DNA of 14,130 nt, from the NCBI GenBank assembly GCA_946539765.1, contig CAMNHO010000030.1:1-14130 (forward strand), given 5' to 3'. This stretch comes from UBA4312 sp002394635 (GTDB taxonomy: Bacteria; Bacillota_I; Bacilli_A; Erysipelotrichales; Erysipelotrichaceae). Below, piece by piece: positions 7,584 through 14,056 of the stretch. Positions within the stretch are counted from its first letter, which is position 1. Each line of letters starts with the position of its first letter. The position numbers and the translations under genes were made by a program. The notes under the pieces were generated by a model. That model ran no database searches and had not been told where the DNA came from. It worked only from the letters and a program-made list of their open reading frames with translations.

Positions 7584-9155
7584 ATGGAACGAGTGAATAT
7601 CATAGGAGCCGGACTAGCCGGTTTATCTGCGGCCATCACACTGGCGCAAAGAGGGATCGCCTGTAATCTGATTTCCAAACTGCCCTCAGAAAGGGCACAA
7701 TCTGTCCTGGCCGAGGGAGGGATCAACGCGTCTTTAAATACGATGGGCCAAAACGATACCACGGAGTTGCACTATCACGATACTATGAAGGGCGGCGGGT
7801 ATTTGTCCGATCCGGAAGCGGTGGCAACCCTGACGCAAAGAGCCCCTGAGATCCTTTCGTGGCTGGAGACGATCGGGGTCCCTTTCAATGTAAAGGATGG
7901 ACAGCCGGTATTGCGTCCTTTTGGCGGGCAATCCAAAAAAAGAACGGCCTATGCGAAAAGCAGTACCGGTAAGATGATCCTGAATGCGCTGATCGATGAA
8001 GCGCGCAAATATGAAAACCAAGGATGGATCTATCGATGGATGCATCATGAGTTTGTCTGTATCCACCGCAAGGGCGATGCCTGCATCGGTGTCCGTATCC
8101 TGGATACTTATACACAAAAGATGTGGGATTTTTATGGACCTGTCATTCTGGCCTATGGAGGACTCAATGGGTTCTTTCCGCTGCAGACAACTGGAACGAC
8201 AAGCAATGACGGAAACGCCGCTGCCACTTTGTTCATGCAGGGGGTACAGTTCGGCAATCTGGAAATGATCCAATATCATCCCACGACTATCGGTATCTGC
8301 GGAAAACGCTGTCTGGTTTCGGAAGCCGCCCGCGCAGAGGGAGGCCGCTTGTTTGTCTGGAAAGGACAGGAACCATGGTATTTCATGGAGGAGAAATATC
8401 CCGAGTTCGGCAATCTGATGCCCCGTGATGTGGTATCTAGAGAAATGGAGCTGGTGGTCAAAGACCCTGGGTGCGCAAACCAGGTATATTTAAATATGAC
8501 CGGTTTGTCGGATGAAATCTGGGAAAAACGGCTGCCGGATCTTCGGGAAGAGATCTTGTATTATCTGCAGATCGATCCGAAAAGTGAACCAGTACCGGTC
8601 GAACCGGGCATTCACTATTTTATGGGAGGGATCGATACCGATAACCATCATGAGACCAATCTACGGCATTTATATGCGTGTGGCGAATGTACATGCCGGT
8701 ATCATGGAGCCAATCGTCTGGGAGGAAACTCGATGTTAGGCGCCATTCTTGGAGGCCGTATCGCCGCTGAGAATATTGATTCGAAGGCTATGAGCGATAA
8801 GAAGGAAGAAGAGGTAGCCGGACAACTTCCATCCTACTCGATGTCGTTAGCTTTACAGTTGGGCACCATTCTTCGGTCCGGACTTGGCATTCTGCGTAAC
8901 GATGCGGACATGCAGAAGTCTTTGTATCAAATCGAACGATTAGAGCAAAAGGCCTTAACGCCTACAGACAAGGCGCGTTGTCTTTTTGCCAAAGCGATGG
9001 TCAACAGTGCTTTAAGTCGTAAGGAAAGCCGAGGAGCCCATTATCGGACGGATTATCCGCAGCCGGATGATACAATGCAGAAAATGATCGTAGTGACCTA
9101 TGACGGAACGATCCATATGACATGGCGTCCTTTACGACAGAGGAGGAACGTATGA
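7584..9155 (+). CDS. Fumarate reductase/succinate dehydrogenase-like flavoprotein subunit
   Basis: The 523-residue protein begins with the FAD dinucleotide-binding motif GAGLAGLSAA (8-17). Later family motifs are AEGGI (43-47), FGGQSKKRT (113-121), QYHPTT with His232, SEAARAEGG (246-254), MPRDVVSRE with Arg281, GIHYFMGG with His344, and GANRLGGNSMLGA with Arg378. These correspond to the substrate-binding and proton-transfer residues of E. coli FrdA, so a dicarboxylate such as fumarate or succinate is likely. SRGAHYRTDYP near the end is also conserved. The site that holds FAD covalently in FrdA (R-S-H-T-V-A-A-E-G-G) reads R-A-Q-S-V-L-A-E-G-G, with Gln39 for His, so FAD is probably not covalently bound. 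At 523 residues it is shorter than FrdA and near the length of NadB (L-aspartate oxidase). The adjacent iron-sulfur and cytochrome b genes argue for the reductase complex. No signal peptide is visible, so it faces the cytoplasm. Confidence 0.88.
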   Translation: MERVNIIGAGLAGLSAAITLAQRGIACNLISKLPSERAQSVLAEGGINASLNTMGQNDTTELHYHDTMKGGGYLSDPEAVATLTQRAPEILSWLETIGVPFNVKDGQPVLRPFGGQSKKRTAYAKSSTGKMILNALIDEARKYENQGWIYRWMHHEFVCIHRKGDACIGVRILDTYTQKMWDFYGPVILAYGGLNGFFPLQTTGTTSNDGNAAATLFMQGVQFGNLEMIQYHPTTIGICGKRCLVSEAARAEGGRLFVWKGQEPWYFMEEKYPEFGNLMPRDVVSREMELVVKDPGCANQVYLNMTGLSDEIWEKRLPDLREEILYYLQIDPKSEPVPVEPGIHYFMGGIDTDNHHETNLRHLYACGECTCRYHGANRLGGNSMLGAILGGRIAAENIDSKAMSDKKEEEVAGQLPSYSMSLALQLGTILRSGLGILRNDADMQKSLYQIERLEQKALTPTDKARCLFAKAMVNSALSRKESRGAHYRTDYPQPDDTMQKMIVVTYDGTIHMTWRPLRQRRNV

Positions 9156-9850
9156 AAGTAATATTTGAAATTCTGCGGCAAAAAGATCCGAATGGAAGCC
9201 CTTATTGGCAGAAGATTCCATATCAGACAGAGACCCCGGCAACGGTGGCTACAGCGCTTAATGAATTGAATGCCCAGCCTGTCTTAAAGGATCTGGATGG
9301 AAATCCGGTAGACCCTGTGCGTTGGGAGTGTAGCTGCCTGCAAAAGAAGTGTGGTGCCTGCGCCATGCGGATCAATGGGCGGCTTTGTCTGGCTTGTGAT
9401 ACGATGGTGCAGCCGGGAACGATGAAACTGGAGCCATTGATCAAATTTCCGACCGTTGCCGATCTGATCGTAGACCGTTCGGCCCTCTATGAAAATTTGA
9501 AAGCGATGCATGTATATCGGGAATCCGATCTTCAATATGATACCGAGACCAATGAGACGGCCCAAAAGGCTTCTCGTTGTCTGCAGTGTGGATGCTGTCT
9601 GGAAATCTGTCCGAATTATTATGGAGGATCTGTTTTTGCCGGCGCAGCATCTATGGTCCCGGCTGCTCGCCTGCTTTCCTTGCAGGAGAATACAGATCTA
9701 GAAAAAGCGTATCGCAAACGTGTGTATGAAGGATGTGGAAAATCTTTGGCATGCCACAATATTTGCCCGGCAGGAATCCCGATCGAGGATCTGCTGGTCA
9801 AGAGTAACAGAAAAGCTGTCTGGAAGTTTAGAAGGGGAAAGAAACGATGA
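9152..9850 (+). CDS. Fumarate reductase/succinate dehydrogenase-like iron-sulfur subunit
   Basis: I place the start at 9152, not the in-frame ATG at 9122, because 9152 has AGGAGG five bases upstream and overlaps the flavoprotein stop as ATGA. The 232-residue product has all three cluster motifs of the family. The [2Fe-2S] set is Cys62, Cys67, Cys70 and Cys82; the [4Fe-4S] set is Cys143, Cys146, Cys149 and Cys153 (CLQCGCCLEICP). The third set is Cys195, Cys201 and Cys205 (C-x5-C-x3-C-P), which as in E. coli FrdB suits a [3Fe-4S] cluster. Extra cysteines occur at 60, 79 and 148. It would carry electrons between flavin and haem or quinone. The last codons overlap the next ABC permease start. Confidence 0.9.
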   Translation: MKVIFEILRQKDPNGSPYWQKIPYQTETPATVATALNELNAQPVLKDLDGNPVDPVRWECSCLQKKCGACAMRINGRLCLACDTMVQPGTMKLEPLIKFPTVADLIVDRSALYENLKAMHVYRESDLQYDTETNETAQKASRCLQCGCCLEICPNYYGGSVFAGAASMVPAARLLSLQENTDLEKAYRKRVYEGCGKSLACHNICPAGIPIEDLLVKSNRKAVWKFRRGKKR

Positions 9851-11052
9851 ATTTATTTAAACGATTACCTTTATTGAATATTCAACGAAAACCGGGACGA
9901 TCGGTCGCCTTGGCAGTGTTGTCTGCCTTTCTTGCCGCTTCTGTTTTTGCAGGCTCTGTGATCGTATCCAGCTTGCAAAGCGGTTTATCTTCGCTGGAAG
10001 ACCGCCTGGGGGCTGATATTATGGTCGTTCCGTATTCAGCTACAACCAAAAGCGACCTGAGCAATATCCTCTTGCAGGGGAATAAGGGATACTTTTACAT
10101 GGATGATCAAGTGCTGGATCAACTCTCTTCAATTGACGGAGTCAGGCAGATGTCCTCCCAGTTTTTTCTGGCCAGTGCCAATGCGGGCTGTTGTTCGTTT
10201 TCCGTGCAGATCATAGGCTTTGATGCCAAGACAGACTTTGTGGTACAACCATGGATCCGCAAAAGCTATCAGAAGCCTTTGGAAACCAAGGATATTATTG
10301 TCGGAAACGATCTGAACGCGTTTGTCGGGGATACCATCCGCTTTTACAATGTGGATTGTCGTGTCGTGGGAAAACTGGATAAAACCGGAACGATGATGGA
10401 TACCACAGTGTATACAAGCATTCCGACATGTAAGCTGTTGATGAAATCCGCTTATGAGAACAAGCTCAATGACTTTGGCAATGTCGATCCGGATACGGTG
10501 GTCTCCGATGTTTTGATCAATGTGGATGGCGAACACAATGTCGAAGAGGTCGTGAATGACATCAACTTACATGTGAAGAATGTGGAAGCCATCAAGACCA
10601 AGGATATGATCAGCGGCATTGCAGGCTCTTTACAGGGCGTTTCCCGTCTGATCGGTATTCTGATGGCCTGTGTATGGTTTCTGGCCATTGTGATACTTAT
10701 GGTAGCATATCGGATGGTGACGAATGAACGGATCCGGGAATTTGCGGTATTACGTGTACTGGGAGTCTCCAGCCGCAAGCTTTTTTCTTTGATATTAAAA
10801 GAAGGAATGATCATTGGCTTGATCGGTGCTTTGTGCGGGGTAACAGCCGGCGCATTGATTGTCTTTCCTTTCCATCAGATGATCGAATCACAGCTTGGGC
10901 TTCCTTATCTTCTGCCATCGACAGCAAGAATCGTCGGATTGGTTTTGATGGCTTTGGTGGTCACGGTATTTACCGGGGGAATGGCTGCTGCTGTTTCTGC
11001 CAACCGTATCAGTAAGATGGATACCGGACTCATATTAAGGGAGGATCAATAA
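9847..11052 (+). CDS. FtsX/MacB-type ABC transporter permease of the second ABC unit
   Basis: The 401-residue protein has an N-terminal membrane segment (about 19-42), an outside domain (about 43-265) and three C-terminal segments (about 268-291, 315-342 and 363-388). The coupling region is MVTNERIREFAVLRVLGVSS. ADIMVVPYSATT (56-67) is the counterpart of the ITVVPKEA and MVILPSEE stretches in the other two permeases. The outside domain has adjacent cysteines Cys115 and Cys116 plus Cys171 and Cys195, more than in the other permeases. A single permease with a single ATPase suggests a homodimer. Its ATG overlaps the iron-sulfur subunit stop (ATGA), so it is translationally tied to the reductase genes. 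Substrate unknown. Confidence 0.88.
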   Translation: MNLFKRLPLLNIQRKPGRSVALAVLSAFLAASVFAGSVIVSSLQSGLSSLEDRLGADIMVVPYSATTKSDLSNILLQGNKGYFYMDDQVLDQLSSIDGVRQMSSQFFLASANAGCCSFSVQIIGFDAKTDFVVQPWIRKSYQKPLETKDIIVGNDLNAFVGDTIRFYNVDCRVVGKLDKTGTMMDTTVYTSIPTCKLLMKSAYENKLNDFGNVDPDTVVSDVLINVDGEHNVEEVVNDINLHVKNVEAIKTKDMISGIAGSLQGVSRLIGILMACVWFLAIVILMVAYRMVTNERIREFAVLRVLGVSSRKLFSLILKEGMIIGLIGALCGVTAGALIVFPFHQMIESQLGLPYLLPSTARIVGLVLMALVVTVFTGGMAAAVSANRISKMDTGLILREDQ

Positions 11053-11726
11053 TGGGATTACGCGCAGAAAAAGTAAAAAAGGATTTTATTCGAAAATCAA
11101 AGGATACAAATGTATTTACAGCCGTGCATCCTGTCGATCTAAAACTGACAGGAGGGACGCTGACTGAATTGTGCGGACGTTCCGGTAGTGGGAAAAGCAC
11201 GTTGTTGAATATGCTGGCCGGGCTGTTGAAACCAAGCGAGGGGACCGTATACATCGATGATATCGACATATATGCTCTGGAGGATAAGGCTTTATCTAAA
11301 CTTCGCAATGAAAAGCTGGGTGTGATCCCCCAAGGCCATTCGGCTATCAGCAGTTTAACGGTATTGGAAAATGTCTTGCTGCCCTTATCGGTCTATGAAC
11401 GACATGTGGATCCGGCTTATGCGATGGAGCTATTAGACATGGTGGGAATCGCTCATCTGAAAGATGCGATGCCTTCCGAACTCTCCGGTGGTGAAATGCG
11501 TCGTATGGCGATTGCCCGTGCGTTTGTCACAAAACCATCGATCGTGTTGGCCGATGAACCGACCGGGGATCTGGATGATGAAAATACCGAAATCGTATTG
11601 CGACTGCTGAAAGAAGCCGCGCAAAAAGGGGCTGCCGTCTTATTGGTGACGCATGAAAAGGAAGCGAATAAGTACGCAGACCGGATCTATCGAATGAACG
11701 CAGGAAAACTGGATCCTGTCTTATGA
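11052..11726 (+). CDS. ABC transporter ATP-binding protein of the second ABC unit
   Basis: This 224-residue ATPase has Walker A GRSGSGKST (42-50), Q-loop Gln94, signature LSGGEMRR (144-151), Walker B VLADEPTGDLD (165-175, Asp168 and Glu169) and H-loop His201 (VTHE). All catalytic elements are present. The form is again MacB/LolD-like, matching the FtsX-type permease whose stop shares one base with its start (TAATG). It is clearly diverged from the first ATPase, so the two ABC units are not a recent duplication. The stop overlaps the CcdA start by ATGA. Confidence 0.94.
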   Translation: MGLRAEKVKKDFIRKSKDTNVFTAVHPVDLKLTGGTLTELCGRSGSGKSTLLNMLAGLLKPSEGTVYIDDIDIYALEDKALSKLRNEKLGVIPQGHSAISSLTVLENVLLPLSVYERHVDPAYAMELLDMVGIAHLKDAMPSELSGGEMRRMAIARAFVTKPSIVLADEPTGDLDDENTEIVLRLLKEAAQKGAAVLLVTHEKEANKYADRIYRMNAGKLDPVL

Positions 11727-12379
11727 AGTATTTGTTAACGTTTTTGGAGGGCATCCTCACGTTTATATCGCCGTGTCTGCTGCCGATGATCCCCATCTAT
11801 CTGTCCTATTTTGCCGGTGGCACGATCCACAGCCGGCATCGAACTGCAACAAATGCGATAAGCTTTATTCTCGGTTTTTCTCTGGTCTTTATGATGATGG
11901 GATATGCAGCCGGCTGGCTCTTTGGTTTTTTGGGGGCCTATCGAAAGATTCTGACCCGGCTATGTGGATTGGTAATCATTTATTTTGGATTGTGTTATAC
12001 AGGATTATTTCCTTTATCTTTTTTTCATAAGAACACAAAAACCGCTATAAATGAATTAAATCCACTCCGTTCTTTTGTGTTCGGCCTGGTGTTTTCCATC
12101 AGTTGGACGCCTTGTCTGTCCGCTTTTCTGGGCACGGCTTTAATGATGGTTTCTACCTCTTCTACGCAGCTGGAGGGATTGTATATGCTGGCTGCCTATG
12201 CGCTGGGTCTGGGCGTTCCTTTTTTGTTGAGCGCTTTGCTGATGGACAGTATCAAACTGTCCTGGCAGGAAAACGAAAGAATGTATCAGCTAATCCATCG
12301 GATGAGTACCGGTTTATTGATCGGATTGGGCTTATTGATGAGTACAGGCCTGTTTGATATCGTAATGAAGGGATTTTAG
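11723..12379 (+). CDS. CcdA-type transmembrane thiol-disulfide electron transporter
   Basis: The 218-residue protein has six hydrophobic segments and the two cysteines expected of CcdA: Cys18 in FISPCLLPMIPIYLSYF (first segment) and Cys131 in SWTPCLSAFLG (fourth). Proline sits beside each cysteine, as in CcdA and the core of DsbD. CcdA takes electrons from cytoplasmic thioredoxin and passes them to thioredoxin-like proteins outside, commonly for cytochrome c maturation or surface thiol repair. The next gene encodes such a partner one base after the stop. No cytochrome c or haem lyase gene is seen here, so a role in keeping locus proteins reduced is likelier; this is inference. Translationally coupled to the ATPase by ATGA. 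Confidence 0.92.
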   Translation: MKYLLTFLEGILTFISPCLLPMIPIYLSYFAGGTIHSRHRTATNAISFILGFSLVFMMMGYAAGWLFGFLGAYRKILTRLCGLVIIYFGLCYTGLFPLSFFHKNTKTAINELNPLRSFVFGLVFSISWTPCLSAFLGTALMMVSTSSTQLEGLYMLAAYALGLGVPFLLSALLMDSIKLSWQENERMYQLIHRMSTGLLIGLGLLMSTGLFDIVMKGF

Positions 12380-12380
12380 T

Positions 12381-12941
12381 ATGAAAAAACAATGGATCGT
12401 TTGGACCGTCCTCCTTGTAGGTGTCATTGCCATGGCGTCTGTTTTCTATCATAACCTGCAGCCGACGCTACAGATATCAAAAGAAACCACAACGTATGAA
12501 AAAGAGTGGGCGACTGATTTTACCGTGATTGACGTATCCGAAACAAAGACACGGTTGAAGGATCATATAGGCAGGCCGGTTATCGTCAACTTCTGGGCAA
12601 GCTGGTGTAGCGGCTGTGATCAGGAAATGGTTGTATTTGAGGAAATGTATAAAAAGTATGGCAATGAAGTGGATTTTATGATGATCAACGTCACCGACGG
12701 AGACAGAGAAACCGTGGCATCTGCCCGTACGTATATCGAGAAGAAAGGATTATCTTTTCCTGTTTATTTTGATCGGACAGGGCAGGCAATCCGGGCTTAT
12801 GAGATTACCGGGATCCCGGTTACGCTTATGATCGATGCACAAGGAAAAGTGGATACGTTTCACTTTGGCACCATGGATAGAGATACTTTACAAGAATCGA
12901 TCGAACGTTTAATTTCGATAAAGGAAGAGAGGCAAAGCTAG
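12381..12941 (+). CDS. Membrane-anchored TlpA/ResA-type thioredoxin
   Basis: The 186-residue protein has an N-terminal membrane anchor (about 5-23) without a lipobox, then a thioredoxin fold. The active site is FWASWCSGC with Cys76 and Cys79, and the cis-proline is Pro146 in TGIPVT. FTVIDVSETKTRLKDHIGRP (47-66) is the usual TlpA lead-in. The active site is CSGC rather than the more common CxPC, which may shift its redox potential. Starting one base after the CcdA stop, it is the obvious partner taking electrons from it. The C. jejuni p19 cluster also ends in TlpA-like thioredoxins. Likely targets are cysteine proteins of this locus outside the membrane (inference). Confidence 0.92.
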   Translation: MKKQWIVWTVLLVGVIAMASVFYHNLQPTLQISKETTTYEKEWATDFTVIDVSETKTRLKDHIGRPVIVNFWASWCSGCDQEMVVFEEMYKKYGNEVDFMMINVTDGDRETVASARTYIEKKGLSFPVYFDRTGQAIRAYEITGIPVTLMIDAQGKVDTFHFGTMDRDTLQESIERLISIKEERQS

Positions 12942-12954
12942 GAGAATGAAATAT

Positions 12955-13350
12955 ATGAAAAAAACAGGAAAATATTGTATGTTAATGCTCAGCATCATTT
13001 TAACCATCGGAGTGTCCACCGTTTTTTCAGCCTGTGACGCGAAAGAAGATGGTACATGGATGCATTGTCATGATGTGCAGACACATATTATGTATATCGG
13101 CATCGCGTTGATTCTGTTGTCTGGTGTATGTTTGTTTATCAATAACAAGAAGGCAGGGATAGTTCTTTCCTTGATCCAGGCTGTATCGGGTGTAATGATC
13201 ATGTTGCTGCCGGGTACTTTGATGTCGATGTGTATGATGACGACGATGCATTGTTGGTCTGTGATGAAACCCTTTGCGACCGTTATGGGCGTCTTGATTC
13301 TGGTTTGTTCAGGATATAATTTATATTTCGAAATACGAAAAAAAGATTGA
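12955..13350 (+). CDS. Small Met/His/Cys-rich four-helix membrane protein, DUF4418-like
   Basis: I take ATG 12955 as start because GGAGA at 12941-12945 is nine bases away; the in-frame ATG at 12946 is too close. The 131-residue protein has about four membrane segments (near 10-26, 45-61, 68-90 and 105-124). Between them lie potential metal ligands: Cys27, then Met36-His37-Cys38-His39 and His44; and Cys93-Met94-Met95, Met98-His99-Cys100. The paired M-x-C-H type motifs and size resemble DUF4418 membrane proteins, often seen near ABC genes, but I recall this family only by pattern. A role in metal handling is suggested by the ligands. It is the last gene of the operon, 13 bases after the thioredoxin gene. 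Confidence 0.8.
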   Translation: MKKTGKYCMLMLSIILTIGVSTVFSACDAKEDGTWMHCHDVQTHIMYIGIALILLSGVCLFINNKKAGIVLSLIQAVSGVMIMLLPGTLMSMCMMTTMHCWSVMKPFATVMGVLILVCSGYNLYFEIRKKD

Positions 13351-13401
13351 GCTAAAAAAATCAGGAAAACAATTGACAAAAACAATTCACTTTGATAATA
13401 T
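13351..13401 (+). promoter_or_regulatory. Strong sigma-70-type promoter of the first tRNA module
   Basis: TTGACA at 13373-13378 is a perfect -35 and TAATAT at 13396-13401 a good -10, with 17-base spacing. TG one base ahead of the -10 makes it extended. The stretch just upstream is A-rich (seven A at 13354-13360 and four A at 13366-13369), like an UP element. Transcription would start near 13408, about seven bases before tRNA-Val. No terminator for the upstream operon is visible here. Confidence 0.85.
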
Positions 13402-13414
13402 AAATGAGCATTAC

Positions 13415-13490
13415 GGAGGTTTAGCTCAGTTGGGAGAGCATCTGCCTTACAAGCAGAGGGTCAGCGGTTCGAGCCCGTTAACCTCCACCA
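13415..13490 (+). tRNA. tRNA-Val (anticodon UAC), first copy
   Basis: Cloverleaf of 76 bases. Acceptor GGAGGTT pairs with AACCTCC, the anticodon stem TCTGC/GCAGA holds the loop CTTACAA, and the T-arm has GGTTCGAG. CCA is encoded. Anticodon UAC reads GUA and other Val codons. First gene of module one. It differs from the second copy only at one acceptor pair. Confidence 0.97.
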
Positions 13491-13501
13491 TGCTTATATG
13501 T

Positions 13502-13585
13502 GGAGGAGTAGCGAAGTGGTCAAACGCGGCTGACTGTAACTCAGTTCCTTTTGGTTCGGCAGTTCAAATCTGTCCTCCTCCACCA
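13502..13585 (+). tRNA. tRNA-Tyr (anticodon GUA)
   Basis: 84 bases with the long variable arm expected of bacterial tRNA-Tyr. Acceptor GGAGGAG pairs with CTCCTCC, the anticodon stem GCTGA/TCAGT encloses CTGTAAC, and CCA is encoded. The variable region (TCCTTTTGGTTCGG area) forms the extra arm. Confidence 0.96.
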
Positions 13586-13591
13586 TTATTT

Positions 13592-13667
13592 TGGGGTATA
13601 GCCAAGCGGTAAGGCACAGGACTTTGACTCCTGCATTCCACTGGTTCGAATCCAGTTACCCCAGCCA
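13592..13667 (+). tRNA. tRNA-Gln (anticodon UUG)
   Basis: 76 bases. Acceptor TGGGGTA pairs with TACCCCA, discriminator G, encoded CCA. Anticodon stem CAGGA/TCCTG with loop CTTTGAC gives UUG. The U1-A72 pair is a known identity feature of tRNA-Gln. Confidence 0.97.
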
Positions 13668-13680
13668 CTTTTTAACCCAT

Positions 13681-13754
13681 GCAGGTGTAGTTCAATGGTA
13701 GAACTTCAGCCTTCCAAGCTGACTACGTGAGTTCGATTCTCATCACCTGCTCCA
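13681..13754 (+). tRNA. tRNA-Gly (anticodon UCC), first copy
   Basis: 74 bases. Acceptor GCAGGTG pairs with CACCTGC, discriminator T, encoded CCA. Anticodon stem TCAGC/GCTGA with loop CTTCCAA gives UCC. It is identical base for base to the copy at 14057-14130. Last gene of module one. Confidence 0.97.
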
Positions 13755-13763
13755 TTTAATTTC

Positions 13764-13781
13764 TGATTGACGAATCAATCA
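13764..13781 (+). other. Perfect 7-bp inverted repeat over the internal tRNA promoter
   Basis: TGATTGA (13764-13770) and TCAATCA (13775-13781) are exact reverse complements around CGAA. The left arm overlaps the -35 of the second tRNA promoter. No T-run follows, so it is not a normal terminator. It could be an operator, a transcript 3' end structure for module one, or chance. Confidence 0.45.
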
Positions 13782-13795
13782 ACCTATGATATTGT
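13767..13795 (+). promoter_or_regulatory. Promoter of the second tRNA module
   Basis: TTGACG at 13767-13772 and TATTGT at 13790-13795 are separated by 17 bases. TG one base before the -10 gives an extended -10, which would offset the weaker hexamer. Start would be near 13802, about six bases before tRNA-Val, the same layout as the first promoter. Confidence 0.65.
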
Positions 13796-13807
13796 GGAAG
13801 AGCTCTT

Positions 13808-13883
13808 GGAGGCTTAGCTCAGTTGGGAGAGCATCTGCCTTACAAGCAGAGGGTCAGCGGTTCGAGCCCGTTAGCCTCCACCA
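13808..13883 (+). tRNA. tRNA-Val (anticodon UAC), second copy
   Basis: 76 bases. Acceptor GGAGGCT pairs with AGCCTCC. Anticodon loop CTTACAA gives UAC, and CCA is encoded. Compared with the first copy it changes only positions 13813 (C for T) and 13874 (G for A), which pair with each other. Head of module two. Confidence 0.97.
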
Positions 13884-13892
13884 TATTCAAAT

Positions 13893-13968
<76 letters not shown>

Positions 13969-13975
13969 TTTTTTT

Positions 13976-14051
13976 GACCCGTTAGCTCAGTTGGTAGAGC
14001 ATTTGACTTTTAATCAAAGGGTCGGGCGTTCGAATCGCCCACGGGTCACCA
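13976..14051 (+). tRNA. tRNA-Lys (anticodon UUU)
   Basis: 76 bases. Acceptor GACCCGT pairs with ACGGGTC, anticodon stem TTTGA/TCAAA with loop CTTTTAA gives UUU, and CCA is encoded. Third gene of module two. Confidence 0.97.
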
Positions 14052-14056
14052 TCTTT

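Noticed and set aside
9122..9151. Upstream in-frame ATG for the iron-sulfur subunit
   Set aside because: The ATG at 9152 has an AGGAGG at proper spacing and an ATGA overlap with the flavoprotein stop; the extra ten residues fall over that ribosome binding site.
7584..9155. L-aspartate oxidase (NadB) as the identity of the flavoprotein
   Set aside because: Length and the missing covalent-FAD His fit NadB, but cytochrome b and three-cluster iron-sulfur genes adjoin it and no nadA or nadC is present. Left open only as a phylogeny test.
2833..11726. The two ABC units as a recent tandem duplication
   Set aside because: The permeases and ATPases share only family motifs and differ in Walker A surroundings, signature tail and ectodomain sequence, so they are old paralogs.
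13373..13612. Open frame of 79 codons across the first tRNA genes
   Set aside because: It reads through tRNA-Val and tRNA-Tyr and gives the peptide commonly mis-annotated over tRNA genes. It has no ribosome binding site and overlaps the promoter.
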